A stretch of DNA of 64,000 bases from an uncultured Saprospiraceae bacterium (GTDB lineage: Bacteria; Bacteroidota; Bacteroidia; Chitinophagales; Saprospiraceae): contig CALFUK010000010.1 in the NCBI GenBank assembly GCA_937929945.1, positions 21,442-85,441 of the forward strand, given 5' to 3'. Under the pieces are notes generated by a model. The model was not told the DNA's origin. It ran no database searches and saw only the letters and a program-made list of their open reading frames with translations. Of this stretch, positions 1-8,749 are shown piece by piece (position 1 is the first letter of the stretch; every line of letters starts with the position of its first letter). The translations under genes were made by a program, and so were the position numbers.

Positions 1-428
1 AGAATCAAAGAAAGTATCTCAGTTCCAGCTGTCAGGGAGAATCGATCCGTAATCCCGACGGAATAGCTATTGAAAAAGATACCAATATTTTCATAGTAAC
101 TCTGCCCCTTCTTTAACGTGTATCCTGAAGGACTAACTAAATAGTGCGTCGAGTTATGATCATCAATGGGATATCCATTATCATCAATATTCATTGATTG
201 ATCCATGGTGTTGAAGCGTTGTATCTCATCGACGGGTATTGTGATATTACCCAGCTTTTCAGTTTGCAGGAGTATGGTATCGTCAGTGATGGAGATGACT
301 TTGCCAGTGTGCTGACTCCCATCAGTCAATTTGAGTCTGACTGTTTCATAAAGTGTGATGCGGTCGTTCTGACCGAAACAGGTAGTACCGCAGAGGAATA
401 TAAGACTTAGGAGAAGTACGAGTTTCAT
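1..428 (-). CDS. Secreted protein with predicted C-terminal beta-barrel, partial (C-terminus beyond window)
   Basis: An open minus-strand frame starts with ATG at 428 and runs off the left edge, giving about 142 residues. The first 20 residues are a clear signal peptide (hydrophobic core, then CFGQ). Residues about 22-70 resemble a short beta-rich module (VRLKLTDGSQHTGKVISI...). After that comes a stretch (YLVSPSGYTLKKGQSYYENI, then SYSVGITDRFSLTAG) typical of a conserved Bacteroidota outer-membrane barrel family of unknown function. The location is therefore probably the outer membrane. I cannot assign a function, and the barrel itself lies mostly outside the window. The plus-strand frame at 198-410 is only its shadow. 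Confidence 0.72.
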   Translation of the reverse strand, partial: MKLVLLLSLIFLCGTTCFGQNDRITLYETVRLKLTDGSQHTGKVISITDDTILLQTEKLGNITIPVDEIQRFNTMDQSMNIDDNGYPIDDHNSTHYLVSPSGYTLKKGQSYYENIGIFFNSYSVGITDRFSLTAGTEILSLI

Positions 429-602
429 CGGTATAAGTTTAAAGAGATAAGTCTGATCAGAGATTATAAAGTCATTAATGAATTTCTGACTTTCAATTAA
501 CGAAGTTGTTAGATGTTATATTTTTAAATATAGAGCTATCGTATGAAATAGGCCATAATTGTATGTGTTATTTTTTTTCAGTTAGATGCCTGATCAATGA
601 AA

Positions 603-620
603 GGTATTCCTTTGAATACC
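603..620 (-). terminator. Weak hairpin downstream of the serine hydrolase gene
   Basis: GGTATTC and GAATACC form a perfect 7-bp stem with a 4-base loop, 38 bases past the stop of the gene ending at 658. On the minus strand it is followed only by TTTC, so the T-tract is weak. It could be a terminator or a chance palindrome. Confidence 0.35.
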
Positions 621-657
621 AAGGAATTATGTAAAAGACTTGCCATGTAATAAAGAC

Positions 658-1911
658 TTATCGGTCATGAGATCTTAAATGATCATAGAGCGCCTGATGC
701 AGCTTAGGCCTGATCTCCATCGTGTATAATCTTCGATTAGCTCTGCTGGGGTATACTCGATTACTCAGAAAGACGATCAAAAGATCATGTGTCGGATCAG
801 CCCAAACGAAAGTGCCAGTAAATCCAGAATGTCCGAAACTCTCTGGGCTAGCCGACTGGGCGATGTAAGCACTCTCCGCATCATAAGTGAGCAGAGGCTT
901 ATCAAAGCCCAAGCCTCGACGATTATCAGCGTCTGGATACTGATATGAAGTGAAGAGCCGCACTGTGGCCTCAGGGATATACCGCTTGCCATCCAGCACG
1001 CCATAATTCATGTACATCTGAAAGACTCGTGCTACGCTTTCAGCATTGCCGAAGAGACCAGCATTGCAGGAGATACCGTCCAGCATCGCCGCCGCTTCAT
1101 CATGCACCTCACCTGCGATCAGGCGGTGTCTGAAATAATCATCTCGCTCAGTCGGTACGATCTCCGAGAGTGGATACTGAGTCAAGGGCTGATAGCAGAG
1201 TCTGTCTGCTCCGATGGGCTTATAGAAGCTTTGGTAGAGCTGAGTCTCGAAGTCTGCTTTGATCATTCTGCTGATCATGTCGGGCATCAGCAGAAAGCTC
1301 AGTCCGGAGTATCTGTAGCTAGTCTCCTGCAGCAGTGGCGATGCTTTGATTCGCTTTTGCATTTTCTTCTTGTACTTTCTGTGCAGCCACATGTCATCGC
1401 TCAGCCTGATGGGGTATCTGCGAGATTTTTTTGATTTGACTGATCGCCGCTTATAAGATCCATCCTCCTTGATCATGTCCTTCCAGAAGACAATGTATGG
1501 CTCCAGCCGTGCCTGATGACTCAGGATCTCTCTGAAGGTGAGTTCAGATTTATTCGATTTTTTTAGTTCAGGTAGATACCGCTCAGCCGGGACATCCAGA
1601 TGGAATGCGCCTCTGCCGTGCAGCTTCATCAGGATCGGTAGTCCGGAGCTGACCTTGGTGATGGATGCGAGGTCATACAGATGATGTGAGGCTACGGCTC
1701 GCTCTTTAGCATAAGTGTGATGTCCGTAGGACTGCTGGATGATGGTAGAATCTTGGTGGATCACCAGTAGCTGTGCCCCAGGAAAAGCCATGGAGTCTAT
1801 CGCATCCATAATGATGGAGTCCAGTACAGCACTGAGCCGATCATGCTGAGCTGCTGCAGATGTCTGGTGCAGCATGAGGATGAGGAGAGCCATGATCTGG
1901 ATAAAGTGCAT
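658..1911 (-). CDS. Secreted beta-lactamase-family serine hydrolase
   Basis: A 417-residue protein of the class C beta-lactamase/DD-peptidase fold (PF00144). A signal peptide of about 21 residues ends near SAAAQ. The three active-site motifs can be read: S-x-x-K as SITK at residues 83-86, the tyrosine motif as YSG at 201-203, and H-S-G in HSGFTGT at 361-367 in place of K-T-G. In Bacteroidota such domains are often esterases or peptidases of unknown substrate, and many are fused to GH3 glycosidases; this one stands alone. An insertion rich in Lys/Arg (about residues 150-190) separates the first two motifs. Resistance to beta-lactams should not be inferred from the fold alone. Confidence 0.88.
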   Translation of the reverse strand: MHFIQIMALLILMLHQTSAAAQHDRLSAVLDSIIMDAIDSMAFPGAQLLVIHQDSTIIQQSYGHHTYAKERAVASHHLYDLASITKVSSGLPILMKLHGRGAFHLDVPAERYLPELKKSNKSELTFREILSHQARLEPYIVFWKDMIKEDGSYKRRSVKSKKSRRYPIRLSDDMWLHRKYKKKMQKRIKASPLLQETSYRYSGLSFLLMPDMISRMIKADFETQLYQSFYKPIGADRLCYQPLTQYPLSEIVPTERDDYFRHRLIAGEVHDEAAAMLDGISCNAGLFGNAESVARVFQMYMNYGVLDGKRYIPEATVRLFTSYQYPDADNRRGLGFDKPLLTYDAESAYIAQSASPESFGHSGFTGTFVWADPTHDLLIVFLSNRVYPSRANRRLYTMEIRPKLHQALYDHLRSHDR

Positions 1912-1988
1912 ACACTAAGGTAAGGGTTAAAAAGCTCCTAAGAAAATCACGGTAGAAACCAATCAACTGAAATGAACGTTATCATGCT

Positions 1989-2474
1989 ATGTTTCGCACG
2001 ATCATCTTCAGCTTCTTTTTGTTAGTGTCCGTATCGCCGCTGCTTGCCCATGACATTCATGTCAGCGTGGTCGAGATAGAGCAGCAGGAGAGCGGGGAGT
2101 GGCACTTCAGTGTGCGCATATTTTTAGATGACATGATGAATGCCTGTGGCCTGACACCAGGAGAAGAGCTGCCGGCAGGGTATAGCTCATCCGATGAGTT
2201 GATAGAAGCGTATCTGAAGAAACATCTCACAGTGACCATTGGCGGAGTCGAGCAGGACCTCTTGTATGAAGAGAGCATCGCCGACCAGATGTCGGTCTGG
2301 ATCGACCTGGCGCTCCAAGTGGACAGCAGCGTCGCTGGAGAAGAAGTAAAAATCAAGAACACCATTCTATTAGATCTCTTTGATGACCAGCTGAATTTAC
2401 TTCACCTGCGCCAAGATGGACAGCGAAGAAGCTTCACTTTTGATCATGATGTTCGAGAGCTTGTGGTCAGCTGA
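1989..2474 (+). CDS. DUF6702 family secreted protein
   Basis: A 161-residue protein with a signal peptide (about residues 1-20, ending LLAHD) followed by one compact beta-rich domain. The opening HDIHVSVVEIE and the FLDDMMNA segment match the pattern of Bacteroidota DUF6702 proteins, which start with a His-x-x-x-Ser-x-x-Glu stretch just after the signal peptide and are otherwise uncharacterised. It probably acts in the periplasm or outer membrane. It is transcribed away from the serine hydrolase and converges on the LytTR gene. No enzymatic motif is visible. Confidence 0.75.
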   Translation: MFRTIIFSFFLLVSVSPLLAHDIHVSVVEIEQQESGEWHFSVRIFLDDMMNACGLTPGEELPAGYSSSDELIEAYLKKHLTVTIGGVEQDLLYEESIADQMSVWIDLALQVDSSVAGEEVKIKNTILLDLFDDQLNLLHLRQDGQRRSFTFDHDVRELVVS

Positions 2475-2606
2475 GCTTTACATTTCATCAAGTAGTGTCT
2501 GTCGCTTAATGAGAACTGTATATATCTATTGGCATACAGTAACAAATCAGCAACCATTCAGTGGACGTAATCTGCCATCAACTTAAATTATGAACACAGG
2601 AATCAC

Positions 2607-3323
2607 TCATTTTTTCAGATAAGCAATGAGTTGAGCTTTATAAGATCTCGATACTGGCAGGCTTTGATTTTTGATATTGATCTTATTCATCGTCATATCG
2701 TAGCTGCTGATTTTCATAGGATTTACGGTGTAGCTTCTGTGGATCTGTATCAAGTGGTCCAGCTGATGCTGCTGTAAGAGGTCTGAAAGGGATGACCTGG
2801 TCTCGATGGGCAGGTCTGCGGACTCTTGATAAATCAGACAGGTTTTGTCTTTAATTTCTATGTACTGAATTTCGGATTTATTGAGCCGCTGGAGTTTATT
2901 TTGAGCTTTGATAAATGTCAAATGTTCGGCATGCTGCAGTGCTTCCTGCCGTTGGGCCGTGCATAGACGCAGTACACGCATTAATTTGACTCGACTGATT
3001 GGTTTGAGCAGGTAGTCAAAGGGTTTGCTCTCCAACGTTGACTCAAATGTCAGCTCATCATCCAGTGAAGTGAGGAAGATGATGCTGGCTGAGGATTTCT
3101 GCTCGACGAGTCTTTCTGCCAGTTCGATGCCAGATGTGTCACCCATGATATTGATATCCATGAAGATGATGTCAGGATTCACGAGTCCTATTTTTTGTAG
3201 TGCCTCTTCTGCGTTATCGCTTGATCCGACACACCAATAACCCAGTTCTTCTAAATCGATTTTTAGTGTATTGACGATCAGTGGCTCATCTTCCACTATG
3301 AATATTTTAATCTGTTCCTTCAT
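2607..3323 (-). CDS. LytTR-family response regulator
   Basis: A 238-residue two-domain regulator. The receiver domain covers residues 1-120: acidic pair E11-D12, phosphorylation site D56 (FMDINIMG), switch T85 and conserved K107 (LLKPIS). Residues about 140-238 form a LytTR DNA-binding domain (SEIQYIEIKDKT, then DHLIQIHRSYTVNP). It lies 261 bases downstream of the TPR sensor kinase on the same strand, so it is the obvious candidate partner. LytTR regulators more often pair with LytS-type kinases lacking HisKA, whereas the neighbour is a HisKA kinase. The gap is large enough to hold its own promoter. Confidence 0.9.
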   Translation of the reverse strand: MKEQIKIFIVEDEPLIVNTLKIDLEELGYWCVGSSDNAEEALQKIGLVNPDIIFMDINIMGDTSGIELAERLVEQKSSASIIFLTSLDDELTFESTLESKPFDYLLKPISRVKLMRVLRLCTAQRQEALQHAEHLTFIKAQNKLQRLNKSEIQYIEIKDKTCLIYQESADLPIETRSSLSDLLQQHQLDHLIQIHRSYTVNPMKISSYDMTMNKINIKNQSLPVSRSYKAQLIAYLKK

Positions 3324-3584
3324 GTGTATAAATTTCAGGACAAAATGCCAATCTGCAAATAACTCCGATTAATCATTCATTCGGGTGTCTTAGTTATTTA
3401 CGTCATAGATGTGTTTCATGACGGTTTTCGCTCTGGATTAATTCACAGGATTCGTCATTTTATAAAGGTGTTTGAATGAATAGAAAGTTTGCTTGTCAAA
3501 AAGTTATGGCATAAAAAATACGCATTTATATTTAGAGAGAACAATTAGTTACATAGTTTTTGTCATTGACAAAATAGCTCACGC

Positions 3585-5969
3585 TCATCCTGCTTTAGGA
3601 AGGAATATATGGACAATCGTTCCTTGGCCTAGGGTGCTGTTGATTAGCAGCTTGCCTTGATTCATATGGATGAGTTCTTGAGACAGCAATGTGCCGAGAC
3701 CAGTCCCTTTTTCGCCATTCGTACCTGTAGTGGTTTGTTTATTTATTATGAATAAATTGTCCAGCTGGCTTTGATTCATCCCGATTCCCGTGTCTTGTAC
3801 CTTGATCAAGATTTCGTCATTCTCTTCTTGTATTGCAGTTTTGACCGAGCCACCTTCTGGGGTGAATTTTATGGCATTAGAATAGATGTTTCTAAGAATG
3901 GTCTGCACAGCTCGGACATCAGCATAGATGACCATTTCTGATTTTTGTATTTGATAGCTTAGATTGATAGATTTTGCTTTTGCGAGAGGATGAAATATAT
4001 CGATGACCTCTTCTATTTCTGCTTCAATGTCCAGTTTGCGAGGGCGATGGGGGATCTGTCCCGTGCTTACCAGTGACCAATTAAGTAAGTTGTCCAGAAG
4101 CGTGTTAAGCCTCATCGATAGGTCCTCTATGTGGTGACACAGTTCTTCAAGCTTAGCTGCATCATCTCGCTGACTGTAATATTTGATCTGCTTACCGATC
4201 CCTTGAAAAGCGACTAATGGGCTGCGGAGATCATGCGCTATAATGCTGAAGAATTTATCCTTGGTGGCGTTGAGGGCTTGGAGTTCATCCTTTTGTGCAG
4301 TGATGTATTGATTCTTTGTCTGCAGCGTCTGATTATACCGATGACGCTGATATAAGAAGTAAGTGAGCAGACCAGTCAGGAAGAGCGCAGCCAGACCACC
4401 TGTTTGCAAGAATCTGTTCTTTTGCTGAAGAGATTCATTTTTGAGCTCAGCCATTTGTTGCTGCTCCTCTGCTCGCTGTACGTCGAATCTTGCCTTTTCT
4501 TGAGCCATCGCTCTTTGGTTAGATGCGGTGGAGATCTTCTGGTATAGCCGATGGTATTCACTTTGAAAGCGTAAAGCAGCTGCATGTTGAGATTCGTTTT
4601 CTGCGATCTGTGACAGTGCCAGGTTAGCATTCATCATCGTAAGTACATCTTTGGACTGAGTCGATAGCTGCAGTGCCTGCTGCGCCTTTTCGTATGCAGT
4701 TGATGATTGTTGGCACTGCAGTAGTATGCGACTCATTTCTACTTTGGCTTGGCCCAATGCAGCTATTTTTTTACTTTCTTGCAATATGTCTATGGCATCT
4801 TTCTGATAGTTTAAGGCGAGGTCACAGTAGCCAGCCTGCAGTTCGATTAGGGCATAGACACGCTGCGCTCGAGCCAGTTTAACTTGGTCGCCGACTGATG
4901 TAAAGACTTCGATGGACTGATTGATTGTCTGACGAGCCAGGTCCAGTTTCTGCTGTCCCAGGTATGATTGGCTGAGTTCTACATTGACTCTCGCCTTTCC
5001 GATGTCATAGTCTACCTCCTTATAGATGTCCATCGCTTGTTGGAGGAAGTCGATCGCTGTCAGGTAATCTCCAGTGGCGTTATAGATCTTGCCTAATCTA
5101 TGATATACACTTGCGGTATTCGCATCTCTCGAGCCTTGGTACATGTCCAGAGCTTCTTTTTCATAGCGGATGGCTTCTTCATATTGTCCGAGGTAGAATG
5201 AGCTATAGCCTTGGTACATTAGATTCGTTTCGATTCTCGTCTGCATGTTCAGTGGCCGAGCAATATCCAGAGACATTTGGCTATAGCGCATTGACTCGCT
5301 GTAGTTACCTTGCTCCAGTGCGATGCGAGAGTATCTTTCGTAGATGTTGGCGAGCATCTCTGGGTTTTCAGCAGGAATGATGGAAGCTGCTCGATCGATG
5401 CTCACATAGGCTGAGTCAAATGCACCCATGTAGCTATAGGCTTCAGCCTTCCACATCATGTCGTAGGCCAGATCTTCTGTAGGCTCGATCCGATGAGTCT
5501 GCCGGATCTTTATGGCTCGGTCCAAGACATCGATTTGATCTTGATAACGGGCTTGGTGATTATAGATAAAGTGGAGGTCTTCTAGTCCTGAGGCGATCAT
5601 TTTGGGGAGATTGTGTTTTTCTCCCATAGCGACGACATCGAGCCCACATTGCTCTGCCTTATCAAACTGTGCACTGTTATTAAGATAGGCACACTGGATT
5701 TCCATCAGGTGCATTTTGGCGAATAGACTTTTGACAGAAGGAATTTTCGGTGCCAGCGTCTCACAGAATGCGCCTATTTCATCTGGACTGTATGTATTGA
5801 ATAGGCTGTTGGCCAATGCTTCCATCCGTAGGCTTAGCTCTTCGTCTGAGTATTTATTTTGATGCACTATGAAATAGTGAATGGAGTCTCTCACGTCTGC
5901 ACGAGTAGATAAGATCACGCCCAGCATGATGCATAAAATAGGAAGAAGTCTTTTTGTCATTGACACCAT
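3585..5969 (-). CDS. TPR-domain sensor histidine kinase (HisKA/HATPase)
   Basis: A 794-residue membrane kinase. An N-terminal signal or anchor (about 1-24) precedes a long tetratricopeptide array (about 95-470, units such as ANTASVYHRLGKIYNATGDY), then a coiled coil and a transmembrane helix at about 523-541. The cytoplasmic part has HisKA with phospho-acceptor H579 (FFSIIAHDLRSPL) and a HATPase domain with N-box N694/N698, G1 motif DTGIGM at 726-731 and G2 motif GTGLGT at 755-760. The TPR part would be periplasmic. ATG codons at 5969 and 5960 are both possible starts. It is divergent from the small HTH gene at 6066 and upstream of the LytTR regulator. Confidence 0.92.
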   Translation of the reverse strand: MVSMTKRLLPILCIMLGVILSTRADVRDSIHYFIVHQNKYSDEELSLRMEALANSLFNTYSPDEIGAFCETLAPKIPSVKSLFAKMHLMEIQCAYLNNSAQFDKAEQCGLDVVAMGEKHNLPKMIASGLEDLHFIYNHQARYQDQIDVLDRAIKIRQTHRIEPTEDLAYDMMWKAEAYSYMGAFDSAYVSIDRAASIIPAENPEMLANIYERYSRIALEQGNYSESMRYSQMSLDIARPLNMQTRIETNLMYQGYSSFYLGQYEEAIRYEKEALDMYQGSRDANTASVYHRLGKIYNATGDYLTAIDFLQQAMDIYKEVDYDIGKARVNVELSQSYLGQQKLDLARQTINQSIEVFTSVGDQVKLARAQRVYALIELQAGYCDLALNYQKDAIDILQESKKIAALGQAKVEMSRILLQCQQSSTAYEKAQQALQLSTQSKDVLTMMNANLALSQIAENESQHAAALRFQSEYHRLYQKISTASNQRAMAQEKARFDVQRAEEQQQMAELKNESLQQKNRFLQTGGLAALFLTGLLTYFLYQRHRYNQTLQTKNQYITAQKDELQALNATKDKFFSIIAHDLRSPLVAFQGIGKQIKYYSQRDDAAKLEELCHHIEDLSMRLNTLLDNLLNWSLVSTGQIPHRPRKLDIEAEIEEVIDIFHPLAKAKSINLSYQIQKSEMVIYADVRAVQTILRNIYSNAIKFTPEGGSVKTAIQEENDEILIKVQDTGIGMNQSQLDNLFIINKQTTTGTNGEKGTGLGTLLSQELIHMNQGKLLINSTLGQGTIVHIFLPKAG

Positions 5970-6065
5970 ATGGAAGCTGCTTTACGCCATAGTTCGGGCG
6001 TTCCACGACACTTACTTTGCTACATAAGAAACAAAATTGAACTTAGAAATCAAAATCACCAAAAA

Positions 6066-6275
6066 ATGAACTGTAGACAAATTTCCAAACGAGAGCGCGA
6101 GATCCTCAATCTGGTCGCCTTCGAATACACAACGAAAGAGATTGCTTCTCGATTATTCATCAGCTGTAACACGGTCATCACTCATCGGCGTAACTTGATG
6201 GATAAGCTGGATGTAAAAAATGTGGCTGGCATGATCAGAAAAGGATTTGAGCTGAAGCTGATGGAGGTAGCTTGA
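6066..6275 (+). CDS. Stand-alone LuxR-type (GerE) HTH protein, 69 aa
   Basis: Starting at the ATG at 6066, this 69-residue protein is essentially one GerE/LuxR helix-turn-helix domain: SKREREILNLVAFEYTTKEI carries the first helices, and SCNTVITHRRNLMDKLDVKN the recognition helix and linker. There is no receiver, PAS or autoinducer domain. An upstream in-frame start at 5970 would add 32 residues with no domain character and would sit against the start of the kinase gene, so I prefer 6066. It is divergent from the sensor kinase across about 95 bases, so the two may share a control region. Its role is probably DNA binding, with signal and targets unknown. Confidence 0.82.
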   Translation: MNCRQISKREREILNLVAFEYTTKEIASRLFISCNTVITHRRNLMDKLDVKNVAGMIRKGFELKLMEVA

Positions 6276-6320
6276 TTTTAGATGTGTCTTTGTAATACGA
6301 CTTATGACAGTTAAAGGCAT

Positions 6321-6347
6321 AAAAAAAGCCTCTCCAAAGAGAGGCTT
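6321..6347 (-). terminator. Rho-independent terminator of tRNA-Gln
   Basis: AAGCCTCTC and GAGAGGCTT (6326-6347) form a perfect 9-bp stem with loop CAAA. On the minus strand it is followed by a run of seven T. It lies 4 bases beyond the 3' end of the tRNA. Confidence 0.85.
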
Positions 6348-6350
6348 CTG

Positions 6351-6422
6351 TTGACCCACAAGGACTCGAACCTTGAATGTCGGTACCAAAAACCGATGTG
6401 TTGCCAATTACACCATGGGTCA
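6351..6422 (-). tRNA. tRNA-Gln (anticodon TTG)
   Basis: Reading the minus strand from 6422: acceptor TGACCCA pairs with TGGGTCA at the 3' end. The anticodon stem TCGGT/ACCGA encloses the loop TTTTGGT, which gives anticodon TTG and so reads CAA (Gln). The T-arm is CAAGG-TTCGAGT-CCTTG. The discriminator base is A, and the CCA end is not encoded (the next bases are CAG), so it must be added after transcription. A TANNTTTG promoter lies 10 bases upstream and a perfect terminator just downstream, so it is a single-gene unit. Confidence 0.96.
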
Positions 6423-6431
6423 ATCGCGCGG

Positions 6432-6439
6432 CAAAAGTA
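6432..6439 (-). promoter_or_regulatory. -7 promoter element of tRNA-Gln
   Basis: On the minus strand the sequence is TACTTTTG, an exact match to the Bacteroidota -7 consensus TANNTTTG, ending 10 bases before the tRNA 5' end. A T-rich tract (TTTT) sits 19 bases upstream where the -33 TTTG box would be. Confidence 0.65.
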
Positions 6440-6500
6440 AGATATTTTCCAATCTAAGAAAACCTTTAGCCTGCTCTTTTTTTACAAATTATCGCTGGAG

Positions 6501-7052
6501 TCAGGTGGACAGGCAGTAGATGGCGTCTAAGTCTCTGCCCATACCATCAAAATCAAGACCATATCCGATGACAAAATCATTCGGAATTTCAAAGCCGATG
6601 TAATCGATCGGATTTGGTTTTTGGACGGCATCAGGCTTGAGCAGCAGGCTGAAGACCTTGACAGACAGAGGCTTCTGCAAGCGTATTTTTTGTAATAAGA
6701 AGTCCAGTGTGATGCCCGTATCGATGATGTCTTCTACGATGAGGATGTGTTTGCCTTCCAGTTTGATCTTGTCGAAGCCCATCTTCTCCTCTACGACATG
6801 CGTGGTCTCCATGCCAGCATAGGAGGTGTATTTGACAAATTTGACGTCGACACTAGACTTAAGGTATCGGCACAGGTCTGCTAATATGATGAATGCACCT
6901 GTCAGATTGCCCACCATGAGTATGTCACTCCCCTCATAGTCTTGGTCTATTTCTTGCGCTAATTCTTTGATACGGGCCTGTATCTTCTCGCTCGAAATGT
7001 ATTCTGCAAATGTCTTTCCGTTGACTGTTATTTTATTCTCCATCGATTCCAT
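6501..7052 (-). CDS. hpt: Hypoxanthine phosphoribosyltransferase
   Basis: Purine salvage enzyme that converts hypoxanthine or guanine plus PRPP to IMP or GMP. The 183-residue length is normal. The PRPP-binding loop is the textbook LIVEDIIDTGIT at 104-115 with E107-D108 and D111. The flexible-loop region SYAGMETT (77-84) and the C-terminal FVIGYGLDFDG pattern also match the family. The start may be ATG at 7052 or the second ATG at 7043. Either way it overlaps the 3' end of the M28 peptidase gene (stop at 7033) by 11-20 bases, so the two genes are probably co-transcribed and translationally coupled. Confidence 0.95.
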   Translation of the reverse strand: MESMENKITVNGKTFAEYISSEKIQARIKELAQEIDQDYEGSDILMVGNLTGAFIILADLCRYLKSSVDVKFVKYTSYAGMETTHVVEEKMGFDKIKLEGKHILIVEDIIDTGITLDFLLQKIRLQKPLSVKVFSLLLKPDAVQKPNPIDYIGFEIPNDFVIGYGLDFDGMGRDLDAIYCLST

Positions 7053-8448
7053 ATTTATCCAGTAAGTAGACGAGGCTTGACATGGCTGCTGCCCCGAGTT
7101 CGAGCTCTCGCTGATTCACAGCTTCGATTCTGTCGATGGCTGTGTGATGATAGTCAAAGTATCGCTGAGAGTCTGGCCGCAGACCGAATAAGAGGCCTCG
7201 CTGTGACTTTAGCGGATTGATGTCGGCCCCACCGCCTCCAGGCGTCAGCTCTACACCATAGCTGCTCAGCATATCTCTCCAGGCCCTGACGGCAGGAAAT
7301 TTTTGCTCGAAGATATCTTTATCTCCACCGACGGCCAAAGCTCTGGGCGTAAATCCTCCCGCATCTGACTCGATGGCTGCCATATGGTATTCTCCTTTCT
7401 GGTTTGACTCAGCGGCATAGGCGAGGGCGCCGCCGAGGCCATTCTCTTCATTCATAAACATGACGCACCTCCAGGTCCGCTGGGGCTCGTATCCCAGCTC
7501 GAGCAGTGTCACCATGGACTGGATGCTGTGCACACAGCCAGAGCCATCATCATGGGCTCCACCTCCGATATCCCAGCTATCCAGGTGTCCGCCGACGAGT
7601 ATGATCTCTTCAGGGTATTTGCTGCCCTTGATTTCGCCAATCACATTGTAAGACTTTTTATCTGCTTTCAGTTCACAGTGATTTTCCAAGTACAGTGTGA
7701 CATCCTCGTGCTTCATCAGGGCAGACAGTTGGTCGGCGGCATTGGTACTGATGGCCATCGCTGGGATGAGCCGATCTCCTTCGCCGAAGACTGTCACGCC
7801 AGTATGCGGTATGTCATCAGCTCTCGTCGTCATAGATCTGACGATGGCAGCCGCTGCTCCCATAGAGCTTGCTTTCGCAGGACCTGAGCCTCGCTGATCC
7901 ACTGCTCCACCGTAGGCTCTGAAGGTATGCAGCTGTGTGGGATCCATGGGCCGATTGAAAAACACGATTTTACCATCTACATCAGCAGGATCGAGCTCCA
8001 TCAGCTCATCTAAGGACATCACTTCGATCACTCGGCCTGTGATGCCTCCAGGGCCAGTCCCGATCGAGTTGCCCAAGCTTGTCGCAGCTAATGTGATGGT
8101 CCCGATTCGCTCTGAATTGACGATTTTCGCGACCTCTGTATCACCCCTGACCCAGTGAGGGACCATGCATGGCTGCAGTGACACTGCAGCAAAGCCCTGC
8201 TCGCTCATCACCTGCTTCGTATATTCTACTGCGGCGGCAGCGCCTGGTGATCCGGCTAATCGGCCACCAATATCCTCTGATAAGTGCGTGAGCCACTGAT
8301 AACATTGGCCATTCTGAAGACTGTGGTCGTAAATATTCTTGATGAAGAATACGTCATCATTGCCCTGAGCTATACATGGCGCGATCGAACTGGAGGTGAT
8401 GACAGAGATCAGTAGGACGAAATAACAATAGTGCAGCTTGTGTATCAT
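7033..8448 (-). CDS. Secreted M28-family zinc aminopeptidase/carboxypeptidase
   Basis: I start it at the ATG at 8448; an upstream TTG at 8469 is in frame, but a promoter element overlaps it. This gives 471 residues with a signal peptide (YCYFVLLISVITSSS...). The M28 zinc-site pattern is intact: H288 in GGHLDSW, D300 in AHDDGSG, and E334-E335 in FMNEENGLGG. A protease-associated insert occupies about residues 120-240. The layout is like plasma glutamate carboxypeptidase-type M28 enzymes that trim peptides outside the cytoplasm. The gene overlaps hpt downstream, an unusual pairing of an exported peptidase with purine salvage. Confidence 0.9.
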   Translation of the reverse strand: MIHKLHYCYFVLLISVITSSSIAPCIAQGNDDVFFIKNIYDHSLQNGQCYQWLTHLSEDIGGRLAGSPGAAAAVEYTKQVMSEQGFAAVSLQPCMVPHWVRGDTEVAKIVNSERIGTITLAATSLGNSIGTGPGGITGRVIEVMSLDELMELDPADVDGKIVFFNRPMDPTQLHTFRAYGGAVDQRGSGPAKASSMGAAAAIVRSMTTRADDIPHTGVTVFGEGDRLIPAMAISTNAADQLSALMKHEDVTLYLENHCELKADKKSYNVIGEIKGSKYPEEIILVGGHLDSWDIGGGAHDDGSGCVHSIQSMVTLLELGYEPQRTWRCVMFMNEENGLGGALAYAAESNQKGEYHMAAIESDAGGFTPRALAVGGDKDIFEQKFPAVRAWRDMLSSYGVELTPGGGGADINPLKSQRGLLFGLRPDSQRYFDYHHTAIDRIEAVNQRELELGAAAMSSLVYLLDKYGIDGE

Positions 8449-8466
8449 AAGGCGTGGTCTATGATT

Positions 8467-8474
8467 CAAATGTA
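8467..8474 (-). promoter_or_regulatory. -7 promoter element upstream of the M28 peptidase-hpt operon
   Basis: The minus strand reads TACATTTG, an exact TANNTTTG match ending 18 bases before the ATG at 8448. It supports that ATG over the TTG at 8469, which lies inside the element. No clear -33 TTTG box is seen. Confidence 0.5.
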
Positions 8475-8614
8475 CAAGTAAGAATCAGGAAGGCTTTGCT
8501 TTTGAGCCGACAAATAGAGATCTGTGCGTGACAATTTGTAGGATGGATCAGGATGGGATTAGAGCCGTTGAGGAGTATTAATTCAAAAAAAAGTCATATA
8601 TTAGCTTTGTGTCA

Positions 8615-8690
8615 TTTGTACAATAAGTACGTTGACACATGGTTCCATTTGGTTAGGGTTGAGGTAATGCTTGCATTACCTCATTTTTAT
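8615..8690 (+). ncRNA. Candidate small RNA in the gap before the sigma-factor operon
   Basis: The 380-base gap 8449-8828 has no convincing gene; the frame at 8553-8792 has no domain character and runs through the terminator. It does hold an exact TANNTTTG box (TAGCTTTG, 8602-8609) on the plus strand and, about 50 bases later, a perfect terminator hairpin with a T-tract. Together they would give a transcript of about 70-80 nt from near 8615. No known RNA family is recognised. The assignment rests only on promoter plus terminator. Confidence 0.28.
8661..8690 (+). terminator. Perfect terminator hairpin without an upstream gene
   Basis: GAGGTAATG (8661-8669) and CATTACCTC (8674-8682) form a 9-bp stem with loop CTTG, followed by ATTTTTATTA on the plus strand. 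The opposite strand has no T-tract, so it acts in the plus direction, where no protein gene precedes it. Confidence 0.65.
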
Positions 8691-8749
8691 TACAGCTTTA
8701 TAAATGTAAATGCAGCGGTCAAAACGATCATTTATCTAAAGTTTTATGC

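Noticed and set aside
198..410. 70-residue plus-strand protein
   Set aside because: It is the shadow of the cut-off minus-strand gene whose ATG is at 428 and which has a clear signal peptide.
658..1911. Beta-lactam resistance gene
   Set aside because: The fold is shared by many esterases and peptidases, and the third motif is H-S-G rather than K-T-G; no resistance context is present.
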